IMG/VR virus record: IMGVR_UViG_3300032676_000609 | Location: 1 to 28,588 of that record | Direction: 5' to 3' (one strand) | Origin: a virus | Length of the DNA stretch: 28,588 nucleotides | In this document: piece after piece, positions 19,558-26,734 of the stretch | How positions within the stretch are numbered: the first letter of the stretch is position 1 | Layout of the letters: every line of letters begins with the position of its first letter | Notes under the pieces: model-generated | Told to the model about the DNA's origin: nothing | The model's input: only the letters and a program-made list of their open reading frames with translations | Database searches by the model: none | Translations under genes and position numbers: made by a program

Positions 19558-19873
19558 GTTATCTAGCCTTTATAAAGTTAATGGTTTGATTTACTACGGA
19601 ATCAGTATTACACAGGTTTTAGGGCAAAAACTTGATCTAGGTCAAGAAAATGAAAAATAATTTCCCACAATATGAGAAAGTTTCTATTGCGGGGGAAGAT
19701 AAAAGCCCGCAATATTCCCCGTCTTGGATAGTTTGTCATTTGCTCTACTAGGGAATGAGATAAGAGATAACACTGTATAAGTAAACAGTCCTGTGCATAT
19801 ATACAGTAGTTGTGATACTATCCTTATATCGTTATACCAATGTTCCGATTATGTTCCTATTATTGGCTAGATT
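19558..19873. promoter_or_regulatory. Divergent control region between the small-gene operon and the packaging operon
   Basis: 316 bases without a gene. Signals: a near-palindrome CTTGATCTAGGTCAAG (19631-19646); a perfect 9-bp inverted repeat TATTGCGGG (19685-19693) / CCCGCAATA (19706-19714) whose G-run can alternatively pair with TTCCCC at 19715; and TG-A-TACTAT (19813-19821), an extended -10 of the same type as at 10859 and 10961, for the rightward operon. The leftward promoter is not clear. Confidence 0.5.
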
Positions 19874-20608
19874 ATGAGATTGCAGAAACTAACGAAGAAA
19901 CAGATCAAGGAAGCATTAGATCAAACACCCATGTATGAATTGCTTAATGTAGAGAAAAGCAAGCTGACTACTAAGCAGATTAAGTTCTGTGAGGAATTAG
20001 CAAGGGGAGAAACAAAGGCTGGAGCATATAAAAAGGCATACAACAGTAAGGGAACATCGAAGACAATGGCAAACAATGGGCATAGATTGGCAAAGCGTGA
20101 CGATATCCAAGCGATAACAGAGGCTATAAAACAGGGGATTGAGTTTCAGAAGTTGTATACAGCTGGACAAATAAGGGCTCTAGTTGTTCAAAGACTAACG
20201 CAAGAGGCAATTAGTGAGGACTCAAACCCTTCTGTAAGGGTAAATGCTCTCAAAGCCCTAGGCACAATAGCGGGAGTAGATGCCTTCGTGCATAGATCAG
20301 AGACTAAAGTAATCAAGGACTCGGATAAGGCTAGAGACGAACTGATTGCCATGCTAAAGCAATCCATAGGAGACAATGCTAAGGTAATCAATGCTGATGA
20401 TTCTGATGTTATGCAGTTGCTTGCCGAGATCAGCCCTACCCCTTCCGAGATTCCCGACACACAGATCAGCGACCCCCACCAGCCCGATTCTGAAACAGGA
20501 GTCCCACCATCTAAATTACATAGTATTCCAGACAAGGGAAGTGAGTCTGAAAGTAGCTCTGAAACTAATTCTGAAGTAATCGAAAATAATCCTGAGGAAA
20601 ATCAATGA
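19874..20608 (+). CDS. terS: Terminase small subunit
   Basis: 244 residues. The DNA-recognition part (about 30-90) reads LTTKQIKFCEELARGETKAG, then AYKKAYNSKGTSKTMANNGH, typical of Terminase_2-type small subunits; a helical oligomerisation region follows, and the last 60 residues are a low-complexity Pro/Ser/Glu tail. It recognises the packaging site and works with TerL encoded 970 bases downstream. First gene of the late rightward operon. Confidence 0.85.
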   Translation: MRLQKLTKKQIKEALDQTPMYELLNVEKSKLTTKQIKFCEELARGETKAGAYKKAYNSKGTSKTMANNGHRLAKRDDIQAITEAIKQGIEFQKLYTAGQIRALVVQRLTQEAISEDSNPSVRVNALKALGTIAGVDAFVHRSETKVIKDSDKARDELIAMLKQSIGDNAKVINADDSDVMQLLAEISPTPSEIPDTQISDPHQPDSETGVPPSKLHSIPDKGSESESSSETNSEVIENNPEENQ

Positions 20609-20613
20609 CTTAT

Positions 20614-20637
20614 ATCTATAACTTGTTAGAGATAGAA
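20614..20637. repeat. 24-base near-copy of the 10843 promoter/operator segment
   Basis: Matches 10843-10866 at 21 of 24 positions; both hold ATCTATAAC, a two-base centre, then GTTAG and GATAGAA. This copy is a better palindrome (TATCT-A-TAAC-TT-GTTA-G-AGATA, 20612-20633). It lies just after the terS stop. Confidence 0.55.
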
Positions 20638-20642
20638 AAAGA

Positions 20643-20745
20643 GGGGGTAGGGTGCTTAAATTTTGTGCAATATGTAACACATTTTTATACAGAAGTACCC
20701 CCCGGTAATTGCGTATTTTCACTGGGGTAGGGGGGTATATTTTTT
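20643..20745 (+). terminator. Terminator with alternative antiterminator pairing (possible attenuator)
   Basis: TACCCCCC (20696-20703) can pair with GGGGGGTA (20730-20737), followed by TATTTTTT: a terminator with a 26-base loop. The upstream GGGGGTA (20643-20649) can pair with the same C-run instead. GGGGTAGGG occurs as a direct repeat at 20644 and 20724. This is the three-arm plan of an attenuator at the terS to terL boundary. Confidence 0.5.
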
Positions 20746-20767
20746 GAGAACATTAAAGGACGTCACT

Positions 20768-20929
20768 ATGGAGATTGCTTGGGTGCAGTCGAAGATAGAT
20801 TCCTTTAGATCTCTCCTAGCCTTCCTAGAGGATGAGAGAGATTTGTTGTTGGAGAAGGAAGAAGCAGAAAGAGCATTAGCAGAAATGGTAACTAAACGGA
20901 CAATTGAAAAGGCAAGGAAAAATGATTGA
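20768..20929 (+). CDS. Small coiled-coil protein
   Basis: 53 residues from the ATG at 20768, 8 bases behind AAAGGA; an upstream in-frame TTG sits in the terminator tail and is unlikely. MEIAWVQSKIDSFRSLLAFL, then EDERDLLLEKEEAERALAEM: one long coiled coil, basic at the end. Not recognised. First gene after the attenuator. Confidence 0.6.
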   Translation: MEIAWVQSKIDSFRSLLAFLEDERDLLLEKEEAERALAEMVTKRTIEKARKND

Positions 20930-21077
20930 GACTTATGTAAACGAAACTGATGGGCTTGTTGACCCAATTGATGGTGTCAAGATTATGCATTTAATATCAG
21001 ACATGCCTGAATCCCCAACTAACGAGCAATTATATAATTTTGCTCTTAAAGCCATTGAGGTAGCCAAAAATGATTGA
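20922..21077 (+). CDS. Hypothetical 51-residue protein
   Basis: MIETYVNETDGLVDPIDGVK and a helical end (NEQLYNFALKAIEVAKND). It overlaps both neighbours by exactly 8 bases through the same junction AAAAATGATTGAGA. Function unknown; the junction use supports translation. Confidence 0.62.
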   Translation: MIETYVNETDGLVDPIDGVKIMHLISDMPESPTNEQLYNFALKAIEVAKND

Positions 21078-21291
21078 GAGCATTGTTAAGCCACAGCGCT
21101 TAGATAACGATATAGCGGTAGTGAAGATTCTCCAGCTCATGGGGCAACTCACGCCATCGGATATTAAGTATGTTCTATCCCTATGTAATAAGATACATTC
21201 CCATATTGAGTTAGAAAACCGTATCGTTAAATCTCATTGGGTTGCGGGCGAAACAGGTTCTAGTGATGTTAACTGGGAATCGCACCTGTGA
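21070..21291 (+). CDS. Hypothetical 73-residue helical protein
   Basis: MIESIVKPQRLDNDIAVVKI, then LTPSDIKYVLSLCNKIHSHI, a helical fold, and a polar tail. The start is in the duplicated AAAAATGATTGAG junction. Not recognised. Confidence 0.62.
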   Translation: MIESIVKPQRLDNDIAVVKILQLMGQLTPSDIKYVLSLCNKIHSHIELENRIVKSHWVAGETGSSDVNWESHL

Positions 21292-21359
21292 GAAAAGATG
21301 TCTTTTATCTGATTGGTACGATAGTGGTTGCTTACATTATCCTATTTGTCATCCTATGA
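21288..21359 (+). CDS. 23-residue transmembrane micro-protein
   Basis: GTG start overlapping the previous stop (GTGA) and a stop overlapping the next start (ATGA). Reads MRKDVFYLIGTIVVAYIILF, then VIL: a two-charge N-terminus and one membrane helix. GGGA lies about 9 bases upstream. Very short, so confidence rests on the two exact 4-base overlaps and the clean membrane helix. Confidence 0.45.
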   Translation: MRKDVFYLIGTIVVAYIILFVIL

Positions 21360-21580
21360 CAGAAAAGCAACAATACATCTATTCGATTATTGACTCCTGG
21401 TGGAGACGGTATGGCTTTGCTCCGTCTATCCAGAACATTATGGATATTACGGGCGATAAGTCTAAAGGCAATATCCATCGAATCATTAACCGACTGGTTG
21501 AATTGGGACACTGTAAGAAACTACCCAACACGGCACGTTCTGTGCGACCCTCCTACATACGGATCAGAAAAGCAGAATGA
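21356..21580 (+). CDS. LexA-like winged-helix DNA-binding protein
   Basis: 74 residues from the ATG at 21356; a longer reading frame from 21242 runs through the upstream genes and is rejected. MTEKQQYIYSIIDSWWRRYG, then FAPSIQNIMDITGDKSKGNI, then HRIINRLVELGHCKKL follows the LexA N-terminal winged helix (TxxQxxILxxI...GxxPS...I). There is no LexA peptidase domain. It may be a regulator or a packaging-site binding factor, as it overlaps terL by ATGA. Confidence 0.7.
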   Translation: MTEKQQYIYSIIDSWWRRYGFAPSIQNIMDITGDKSKGNIHRIINRLVELGHCKKLPNTARSVRPSYIRIRKAE

Positions 21581-23070
21581 ACCTTAAAGAGATCGTAGAG
21601 AAGATGCCGTTAACGGAGCGGGAAGCTTTTTACGAGGCTGCCGAAGTGTACGTTAACTCAATGAAGCGGGAGAAGGCTCAAATAGACTTTATGAGCTTTG
21701 TTCACGAAATGTGGCCCGGATTCATCAACGGCGCCCACCATAAGCTGATGGCGAAGAAGTTCGAAGACATCGCTAACGGGAAGTTAAAGCGCCTGATTAT
21801 CAACATGCCCCCACGCCATACGAAGTCTGAGTTCGGCTCCTATATGTTACCGGCATGGTTTTTGGGGCGGGACCCGAGCAAGAAGATTATCCAATGTTCT
21901 AATACAGCGGAGCTGGCGGTAGGCTTTGGACGTAAAGTACGTAACCTAGTAGGAAGCGAACAATATGCAAAGATTTTCCCTAACGTTAATTTGCGCTCTG
22001 ATTCTAAAGCAGCAGGACGCTGGAGCACTAATGCTAATGGTGAGTATTTTGCTATCGGTGTGGGCGGTACTGTTACTGGTAAAGGTGCTGACCTGCTTAT
22101 TATCGACGACCCCCATTCAGAGCAAGAAGCCGCTATCGCATCCACCAATCCCGAAGTCTACGACAAAGTCTACGAGTGGTACTCCTCAGGACCTCGCCAG
22201 CGTTTACAACCGGGAGGGGCGATTATTGTAATTATGACCCGTTGGAGTAAAAAGGATCTAACAGGTCGAATCCTAAAGTCGGCAGTAGAGAAGGACGGTG
22301 ATGAGTGGGACATCATCGAACTTCCGGCGATTCTCCCATCTGGTAAATCTTTGTGGCCCGAATTTTGGGACATCAAAGAACTAGAGGTATTGCGGGAGGA
22401 ATTGCCTGTAAGTAAGTGGAATGCCCAGTACCAACAGGCACCGACCTCCGAAGAAGGAGCGCTGATTAAGCGGGAGTGGTGGAAGTCTTGGGAAGAAGAT
22501 ACTCCGCCTCGGTGTGAGTTTGTCATTCAGTCATGGGATACCGCCTTTACTAAGAATGAGCGTTCGGACTATTCAGCCTGCACGACATGGGGCGTCTTTT
22601 ACCTCAACGAAGATGAAATGCAACCCAACGTCATTTTATTGGATGCCTTTAAAGCCCGTCTTGAGTTTCCTGAGCTAAAAGATAAAGCATTCAATATGTA
22701 TAAAGAGTGGGAACCCGATGCGTTTATCGTGGAAGGAAAAGCTTCAGGAATGCCGCTAATCTTTGAATTACGCCGTATGGGGATTCCCGTATCAGAGTTT
22801 ACACCTACTCGGGGCAATGATAAGATCGCCAGATTGAATTCAATATCAGATTTATTTGCTTCAGGCAAGGTATGGGCACCACCAAGAAGATGGGCTGATG
22901 AGGTTATAGAAGAGATGGCATCCTTTCCTAATTCAGACCACGATGACTTAGTGGACTCTAGTACACAGGCGTTAATACGATTTAGGCAGGGCGGGTTTCT
23001 CAGATTAGATACTGATGAGCCTGATGAAATAAAGCAATTTAAAAGCAGACGTAACTCAGGTTACTACTAA
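21577..23070 (+). CDS. terL: Terminase large subunit
   Basis: 497 residues, the packaging motor. ATPase: Walker A-like PPRHTKS (78-84), Walker B LLIIDD (173-178), coupling region around VIMTRWS (218-224). RNase H-like nuclease: D321 in SWDTAF, E387 in IVEGKASG and the acidic cluster DHDD (454-457). Length and motif order are complete for the family. It cuts concatemeric DNA and pumps it into proheads through the portal encoded next, nine bases downstream. Confidence 0.95.
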   Translation: MNLKEIVEKMPLTEREAFYEAAEVYVNSMKREKAQIDFMSFVHEMWPGFINGAHHKLMAKKFEDIANGKLKRLIINMPPRHTKSEFGSYMLPAWFLGRDPSKKIIQCSNTAELAVGFGRKVRNLVGSEQYAKIFPNVNLRSDSKAAGRWSTNANGEYFAIGVGGTVTGKGADLLIIDDPHSEQEAAIASTNPEVYDKVYEWYSSGPRQRLQPGGAIIVIMTRWSKKDLTGRILKSAVEKDGDEWDIIELPAILPSGKSLWPEFWDIKELEVLREELPVSKWNAQYQQAPTSEEGALIKREWWKSWEEDTPPRCEFVIQSWDTAFTKNERSDYSACTTWGVFYLNEDEMQPNVILLDAFKARLEFPELKDKAFNMYKEWEPDAFIVEGKASGMPLIFELRRMGIPVSEFTPTRGNDKIARLNSISDLFASGKVWAPPRRWADEVIEEMASFPNSDHDDLVDSSTQALIRFRQGGFLRLDTDEPDEIKQFKSRRNSGYY

Positions 23071-23079
23071 GGATAAACT

Positions 23080-25692
23080 ATGGCAATAGATAAAGCGCTG
23101 TATCAGGCACCAATTGGAATCGACGAAGCAGCAGAAAACGAAACCCCAATTGAGATTGAGATTGAGAATCCAGAGTCCGTAAAGATCGGGATTGATGGAT
23201 TAGAAGTAATCTTGGAGCCTGAGGAGGAATCCGAAGACGACTTTAATGCCAACCTTGCTGAATATGTAAACGACGGTGAACTTGCCCAATTAGCGGGCGA
23301 CCTCTTGGGCGACTTTGAAGCGGACGTTGCTTCCCGCCGTGACTGGATCCAAACCTATGTGGATGGTTTAGATTTACTCGGATTAAAGATCGAAGAGCGT
23401 GCAGAACCTTGGGAAGGTGCTTGCGGTGTTTACCATCCATTAATGTCTGAGGCTTTGGTTAAGTTCCAAGCCGAAACAATGATGTCTATCTTCCCAGCAG
23501 CAGGTCCAGTAAGAACCGTGATTATCGGTAAAGAGACTCCAGAGAAAAAAGATTCTGCTAGACGTGTTGAAGAAGACATGAACTACCAGTTAACCGAGAC
23601 GATGCCTGAATACCGCCCAGAGACTGAGCGTATGTTATGGGGCTTGGGTTTAGCTGGTAACGCATTTAAGAAAGTCTACTACGATCCAAGCTTAGGTCGT
23701 CAAGTAGCAATGTTTATTCCTGCTGAAGATATGGTTGTGCCTTACGGTGCATCTGACCTAGCCTCTTCCCCACGGGTAACCCACGTGATGCGTAAGACCG
23801 AGAATGAACTGCGCAAACTACAGGTTAGCGGATTCTACCGTGATATTGACCTGGGCGATCCTATCCAGTCTTTGGATGAAGTGGAAAAGAAAATTGCCGA
23901 GCGTTTAGGCTTTAGAGCAACTACAGATGACCGCTATAAGATTCTAGAGATGCACGTTGACCTAGATCTTCCGGGTTTTGAGGATGTGGATGAGAATGGT
24001 GAAGAGACAGGTATCGCTCTTCCTTATGTAGTAACCATCGAAAAGGGTACACAAAACATTTTAGCGATCCGTCGCAATTGGGAGCCAGATGACAAGAAAC
24101 AACAAAAACGCCAGCACTTCGTTCATTACGGTTATATTCCGGGCTTTGGTTTCTATTCTTTTGGCCTCATTCATCTTATCGGTGCTTATGCTAAGTCTGG
24201 TACTTCTATCATCCGGCAGTTGGTTGACGCTGGGACACTTTCAAACTTGCCAGGTGGCTTTAAGACCCGTGGGTTGCGAGTCAAAGGCGACGACACACCA
24301 ATAGCCCCAGGTGAATGGCGTGACGTGGACGTTCCTTCTGGAGCGATGCGTGACAACATTATGCCGTTGCCATACAAAGAGCCAAGCCAAGTATTGGCTG
24401 GACTTATGGATAAGATTATTGAAGAAGGTCGCCGCTTTGCTAACACAGCGGATCTAAACCTTTCCGATATGTCTGCTAATGCCCCAGTAGGTACAACGCT
24501 TGCCATTTTAGAGCGCACCTTAAAAGTAATGAGCGCAGTACAAGCCCGTATTCACTTTAGCTTAAAACAGGAGTTAAAACTCCTCAAACACATTATTGCT
24601 GAATACACTCCTGAGGAATATTCATATGAGCCAGATGAAGGTAGTCGGACAGCGAAAAAGTCTGATTATGACAATGTTGATGTCATCCCCGTTTCGGATC
24701 CCAATGCGTCTACGATGGCGCAAAAGATTGTCCAATACCAAGCGGTATTACAGCTCGCTCAGGGATCGCCACAGCTCTTTAATATGCCGCTCCTCTATCG
24801 CCAGATGCTCGACGTACTGGGGATTAAGAATGCGCAGAAACTCGTTCCGATGGAAGAAGACCAGAAGCCGACCGATCCCGTTACGGAGAATCAGAACGTC
24901 TTGATGGGTAAACCAGTCAAGGCTTTTGCTTACCAAAACCATCAAGCGCACATCCAAGTGCATATGTCAGCCATGCAAGATCCTAAGATTATGCAATTAT
25001 TGCAAAATAATCCGATGGCTCCGCAGTTACAAGCTGCAATGCAAGCGCATATTAACGAACATTTGGGCTTTGAGTACCGTGTTCAGATTGAAAAACAGCT
25101 TGGATTTAACTTGCCACCTCAACACGATGAGTCTGGCGAAGAGATTCCAATGAATCCAGAAGTAGAATCCCGCTTAGCGCCGCTATTGGCACAGGCTTCA
25201 CAGCAATTATTAGCTGGAAATCAAGCTCAAGTAGCCCAACAAAAGGCTCAACAGCAGGCACAAGACCCAATTGTGCAGATGCAACAGCAAGAATTGCAGA
25301 TTAAGCAGCAAGAACAGCAACGTAAGGTCCAAAAAGACCAGATGGATATGCAAATTGAGCAACAACGCCTGCAAATTGAGCGTGAGCGCATCGCTGCTAT
25401 GCAACAAACTGCTACAAAACAGCAGGGAATTGGCTTAATGGAGAAGGCTTTGGAGTTAAAAGCCCACCAACAAGCTGAAGGAAACCGATTGGGAGTGGAT
25501 GTCCTAAGAGACGCTATGGATATTTCCCATGATGTGCGTAAAACACACAAAGAAACAGCAGTAAAAACAGCCCATAAGACGATGGATATGCTGCACGAAC
25601 AGCGTGGGCGAAAGATGGATCACGAAGTAGATTTAATGAAGCACTTGACTCCTACGGAGACGCCAGTGGAGCAAACACCTAAAGGAGAATGA
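23080..25692 (+). CDS. Portal protein with Gln-rich coiled-coil extension
   Basis: 870 residues. Directly after terL, with portal-type blocks WEGACGVYHPLMSEALVKFQ (about 107-126), GLGLAGNAFKKVYYDP (187-202) and the Pro-rich, acidic stem region. From about 700 the protein is Gln-rich and coiled-coil-like (QMQQQELQIKQQEQQRKVQK, then EQQRLQIERERIAAM). P22-type portals have a long C-terminal helical barrel, and this tail may be that element. It forms the ring through which DNA enters and the tail attaches. Confidence 0.85.
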   Translation: MAIDKALYQAPIGIDEAAENETPIEIEIENPESVKIGIDGLEVILEPEEESEDDFNANLAEYVNDGELAQLAGDLLGDFEADVASRRDWIQTYVDGLDLLGLKIEERAEPWEGACGVYHPLMSEALVKFQAETMMSIFPAAGPVRTVIIGKETPEKKDSARRVEEDMNYQLTETMPEYRPETERMLWGLGLAGNAFKKVYYDPSLGRQVAMFIPAEDMVVPYGASDLASSPRVTHVMRKTENELRKLQVSGFYRDIDLGDPIQSLDEVEKKIAERLGFRATTDDRYKILEMHVDLDLPGFEDVDENGEETGIALPYVVTIEKGTQNILAIRRNWEPDDKKQQKRQHFVHYGYIPGFGFYSFGLIHLIGAYAKSGTSIIRQLVDAGTLSNLPGGFKTRGLRVKGDDTPIAPGEWRDVDVPSGAMRDNIMPLPYKEPSQVLAGLMDKIIEEGRRFANTADLNLSDMSANAPVGTTLAILERTLKVMSAVQARIHFSLKQELKLLKHIIAEYTPEEYSYEPDEGSRTAKKSDYDNVDVIPVSDPNASTMAQKIVQYQAVLQLAQGSPQLFNMPLLYRQMLDVLGIKNAQKLVPMEEDQKPTDPVTENQNVLMGKPVKAFAYQNHQAHIQVHMSAMQDPKIMQLLQNNPMAPQLQAAMQAHINEHLGFEYRVQIEKQLGFNLPPQHDESGEEIPMNPEVESRLAPLLAQASQQLLAGNQAQVAQQKAQQQAQDPIVQMQQQELQIKQQEQQRKVQKDQMDMQIEQQRLQIERERIAAMQQTATKQQGIGLMEKALELKAHQQAEGNRLGVDVLRDAMDISHDVRKTHKETAVKTAHKTMDMLHEQRGRKMDHEVDLMKHLTPTETPVEQTPKGE

Positions 25693-25886
25693 TGGATTAC
25701 TTAGAATATTTGTTGAAAGAATTCAACGAACGGATTGAATTCTTATCGGGCGGACTAGCCCAAGGAAATATCCCAACAATTGAAGAGTATAGATACGTCT
25801 GTGGTCAGATTCGAGGTCTCGAGGCTGCAGGCGGAATAATTAAAGACCTCAAACAACGATTGGAGAACTCGGACGATGACCAGTAA
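25692..25886 (+). CDS. Small hypothetical protein next to portal
   Basis: 64 residues if started at the second of two adjacent Met codons, which lies 4 bases after GGAG; the first (25689) is only 1 base away. MDYLEYLLKEFNERIEFLSG, then IEEYRYVCGQIRGLEAAGGI, then IKDLKQRLENSDDDQ. Helical. Small proteins of this kind often follow portals in podovirus-like phages; function unknown. Confidence 0.65.
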   Translation: MDYLEYLLKEFNERIEFLSGGLAQGNIPTIEEYRYVCGQIRGLEAAGGIIKDLKQRLENSDDDQ

Positions 25887-26319
25887 AAAGCTCATTGATG
25901 CTATGTATTATGAGCAAAATAAAGAATCCCTAAATGCTAGAAAAGCAATTAGGTATGCTGAAAATCGTGAAAAAATTCGTGCTAGACAAGCAGAATATTA
26001 CCAAAAGAACAAAGCTTTATTTGCAAAAAAAGTAGCAAAACGACACGCTGCTAAATTAAATAGAACACCTAGTTGGCTAACAAAAGCTCACTATGCAGAG
26101 ATCGATGGTTTTTATGATTTCTGCCAAATATTTAATACCTACATACATGACAAAAAAAGTAAGTTTGAGGTAGACCATATTATCCCTTTACAGGGAAAAC
26201 AAGTTTCTGGGCTACATACCCCGGAAAATCTGCAAATATTATCTTGCAGAGAAAACGTAGTAAAACGCAACACCTTTAATCCAGATGTATATCCTAGACA
26301 AGGAGATTTATCAGAATGA
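25876..26319 (+). CDS. HNH endonuclease, second copy
   Basis: 147 residues with the same C-terminal core as the protein at 915-1475: DHIIPLQG (D100, H101), then GLH...ENLQIL with N118 and N132. The N-terminal zinc pairs of the other copy are missing; a Lys/Arg/Tyr-rich helical segment is kept. It lies between a structural gene and the co-chaperonin gene, overlapping them by 11 and 4 bases. Probably a free-standing homing-type nuclease. Confidence 0.83.
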   Translation: MTSKKLIDAMYYEQNKESLNARKAIRYAENREKIRARQAEYYQKNKALFAKKVAKRHAAKLNRTPSWLTKAHYAEIDGFYDFCQIFNTYIHDKKSKFEVDHIIPLQGKQVSGLHTPENLQILSCRENVVKRNTFNPDVYPRQGDLSE

Positions 26320-26723
26320 ATGAAGTTAACCTTAGCCAAGCAGTAGACTTAGCTGCAATTATGGCTAAAACAGCGGAAGAAAGAGCAAAACAGCTCCCAA
26401 TCCCGCAAGGATATCGCATTTTATGTGCTATCCCTGAAGCTGAAAAGGAGTTTGACAGTGGACTTCTAAAAGCTGACGAAACCCTTAGAAATGACGAAAT
26501 TTTAACAACCGTTCTGTTTGTGGTCGACTTAGGCCCAGATTGCTACGCTGATAAGGATCGTTTTCCTAATGGCCCATGGTGCAAAAAGGGTGACTTTATC
26601 CTTGTGCGCCCAAATGCAGGAACCCGCTTGGTAATCCATGACCGTGAATTCAGAATCATAAACGACGATTCTGTAGAAGCAGTCGTGCAGGACCCACGTG
26701 GAATTAAACGTAAATTTATTTAA
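26316..26723 (+). CDS. GroES-like co-chaperonin (Cpn10 fold)
   Basis: 135 residues. The middle follows the Cpn10 order: GYRILCAIPEAEKEFDSGLL, a polar mobile-loop candidate (KADETLRNDEIL), VLFVVDLGPDCY, then KKGDFILVRPNAGTRLVIHD and REFRIINDDSVEAVV. Phage GroES-like proteins replace the host co-chaperonin with GroEL to fold capsid proteins. Its place among portal, scaffold and capsid genes fits this. It is longer than GroES by about 35 residues, mostly at both ends. Confidence 0.78.
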   Translation: MNEVNLSQAVDLAAIMAKTAEERAKQLPIPQGYRILCAIPEAEKEFDSGLLKADETLRNDEILTTVLFVVDLGPDCYADKDRFPNGPWCKKGDFILVRPNAGTRLVIHDREFRIINDDSVEAVVQDPRGIKRKFI

Positions 26724-26734
26724 GGAGGCGGACG

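Noticed and set aside
20188-20535. Leftward open frame of 115 codons under terS
   Set aside because: Antisense shadow of a well-supported terminase subunit, with low-complexity translation.
25210-25550. Leftward Leu- and Cys-rich frames under the portal tail
   Set aside because: They arise from the Gln codons of the portal coiled coil read backwards.
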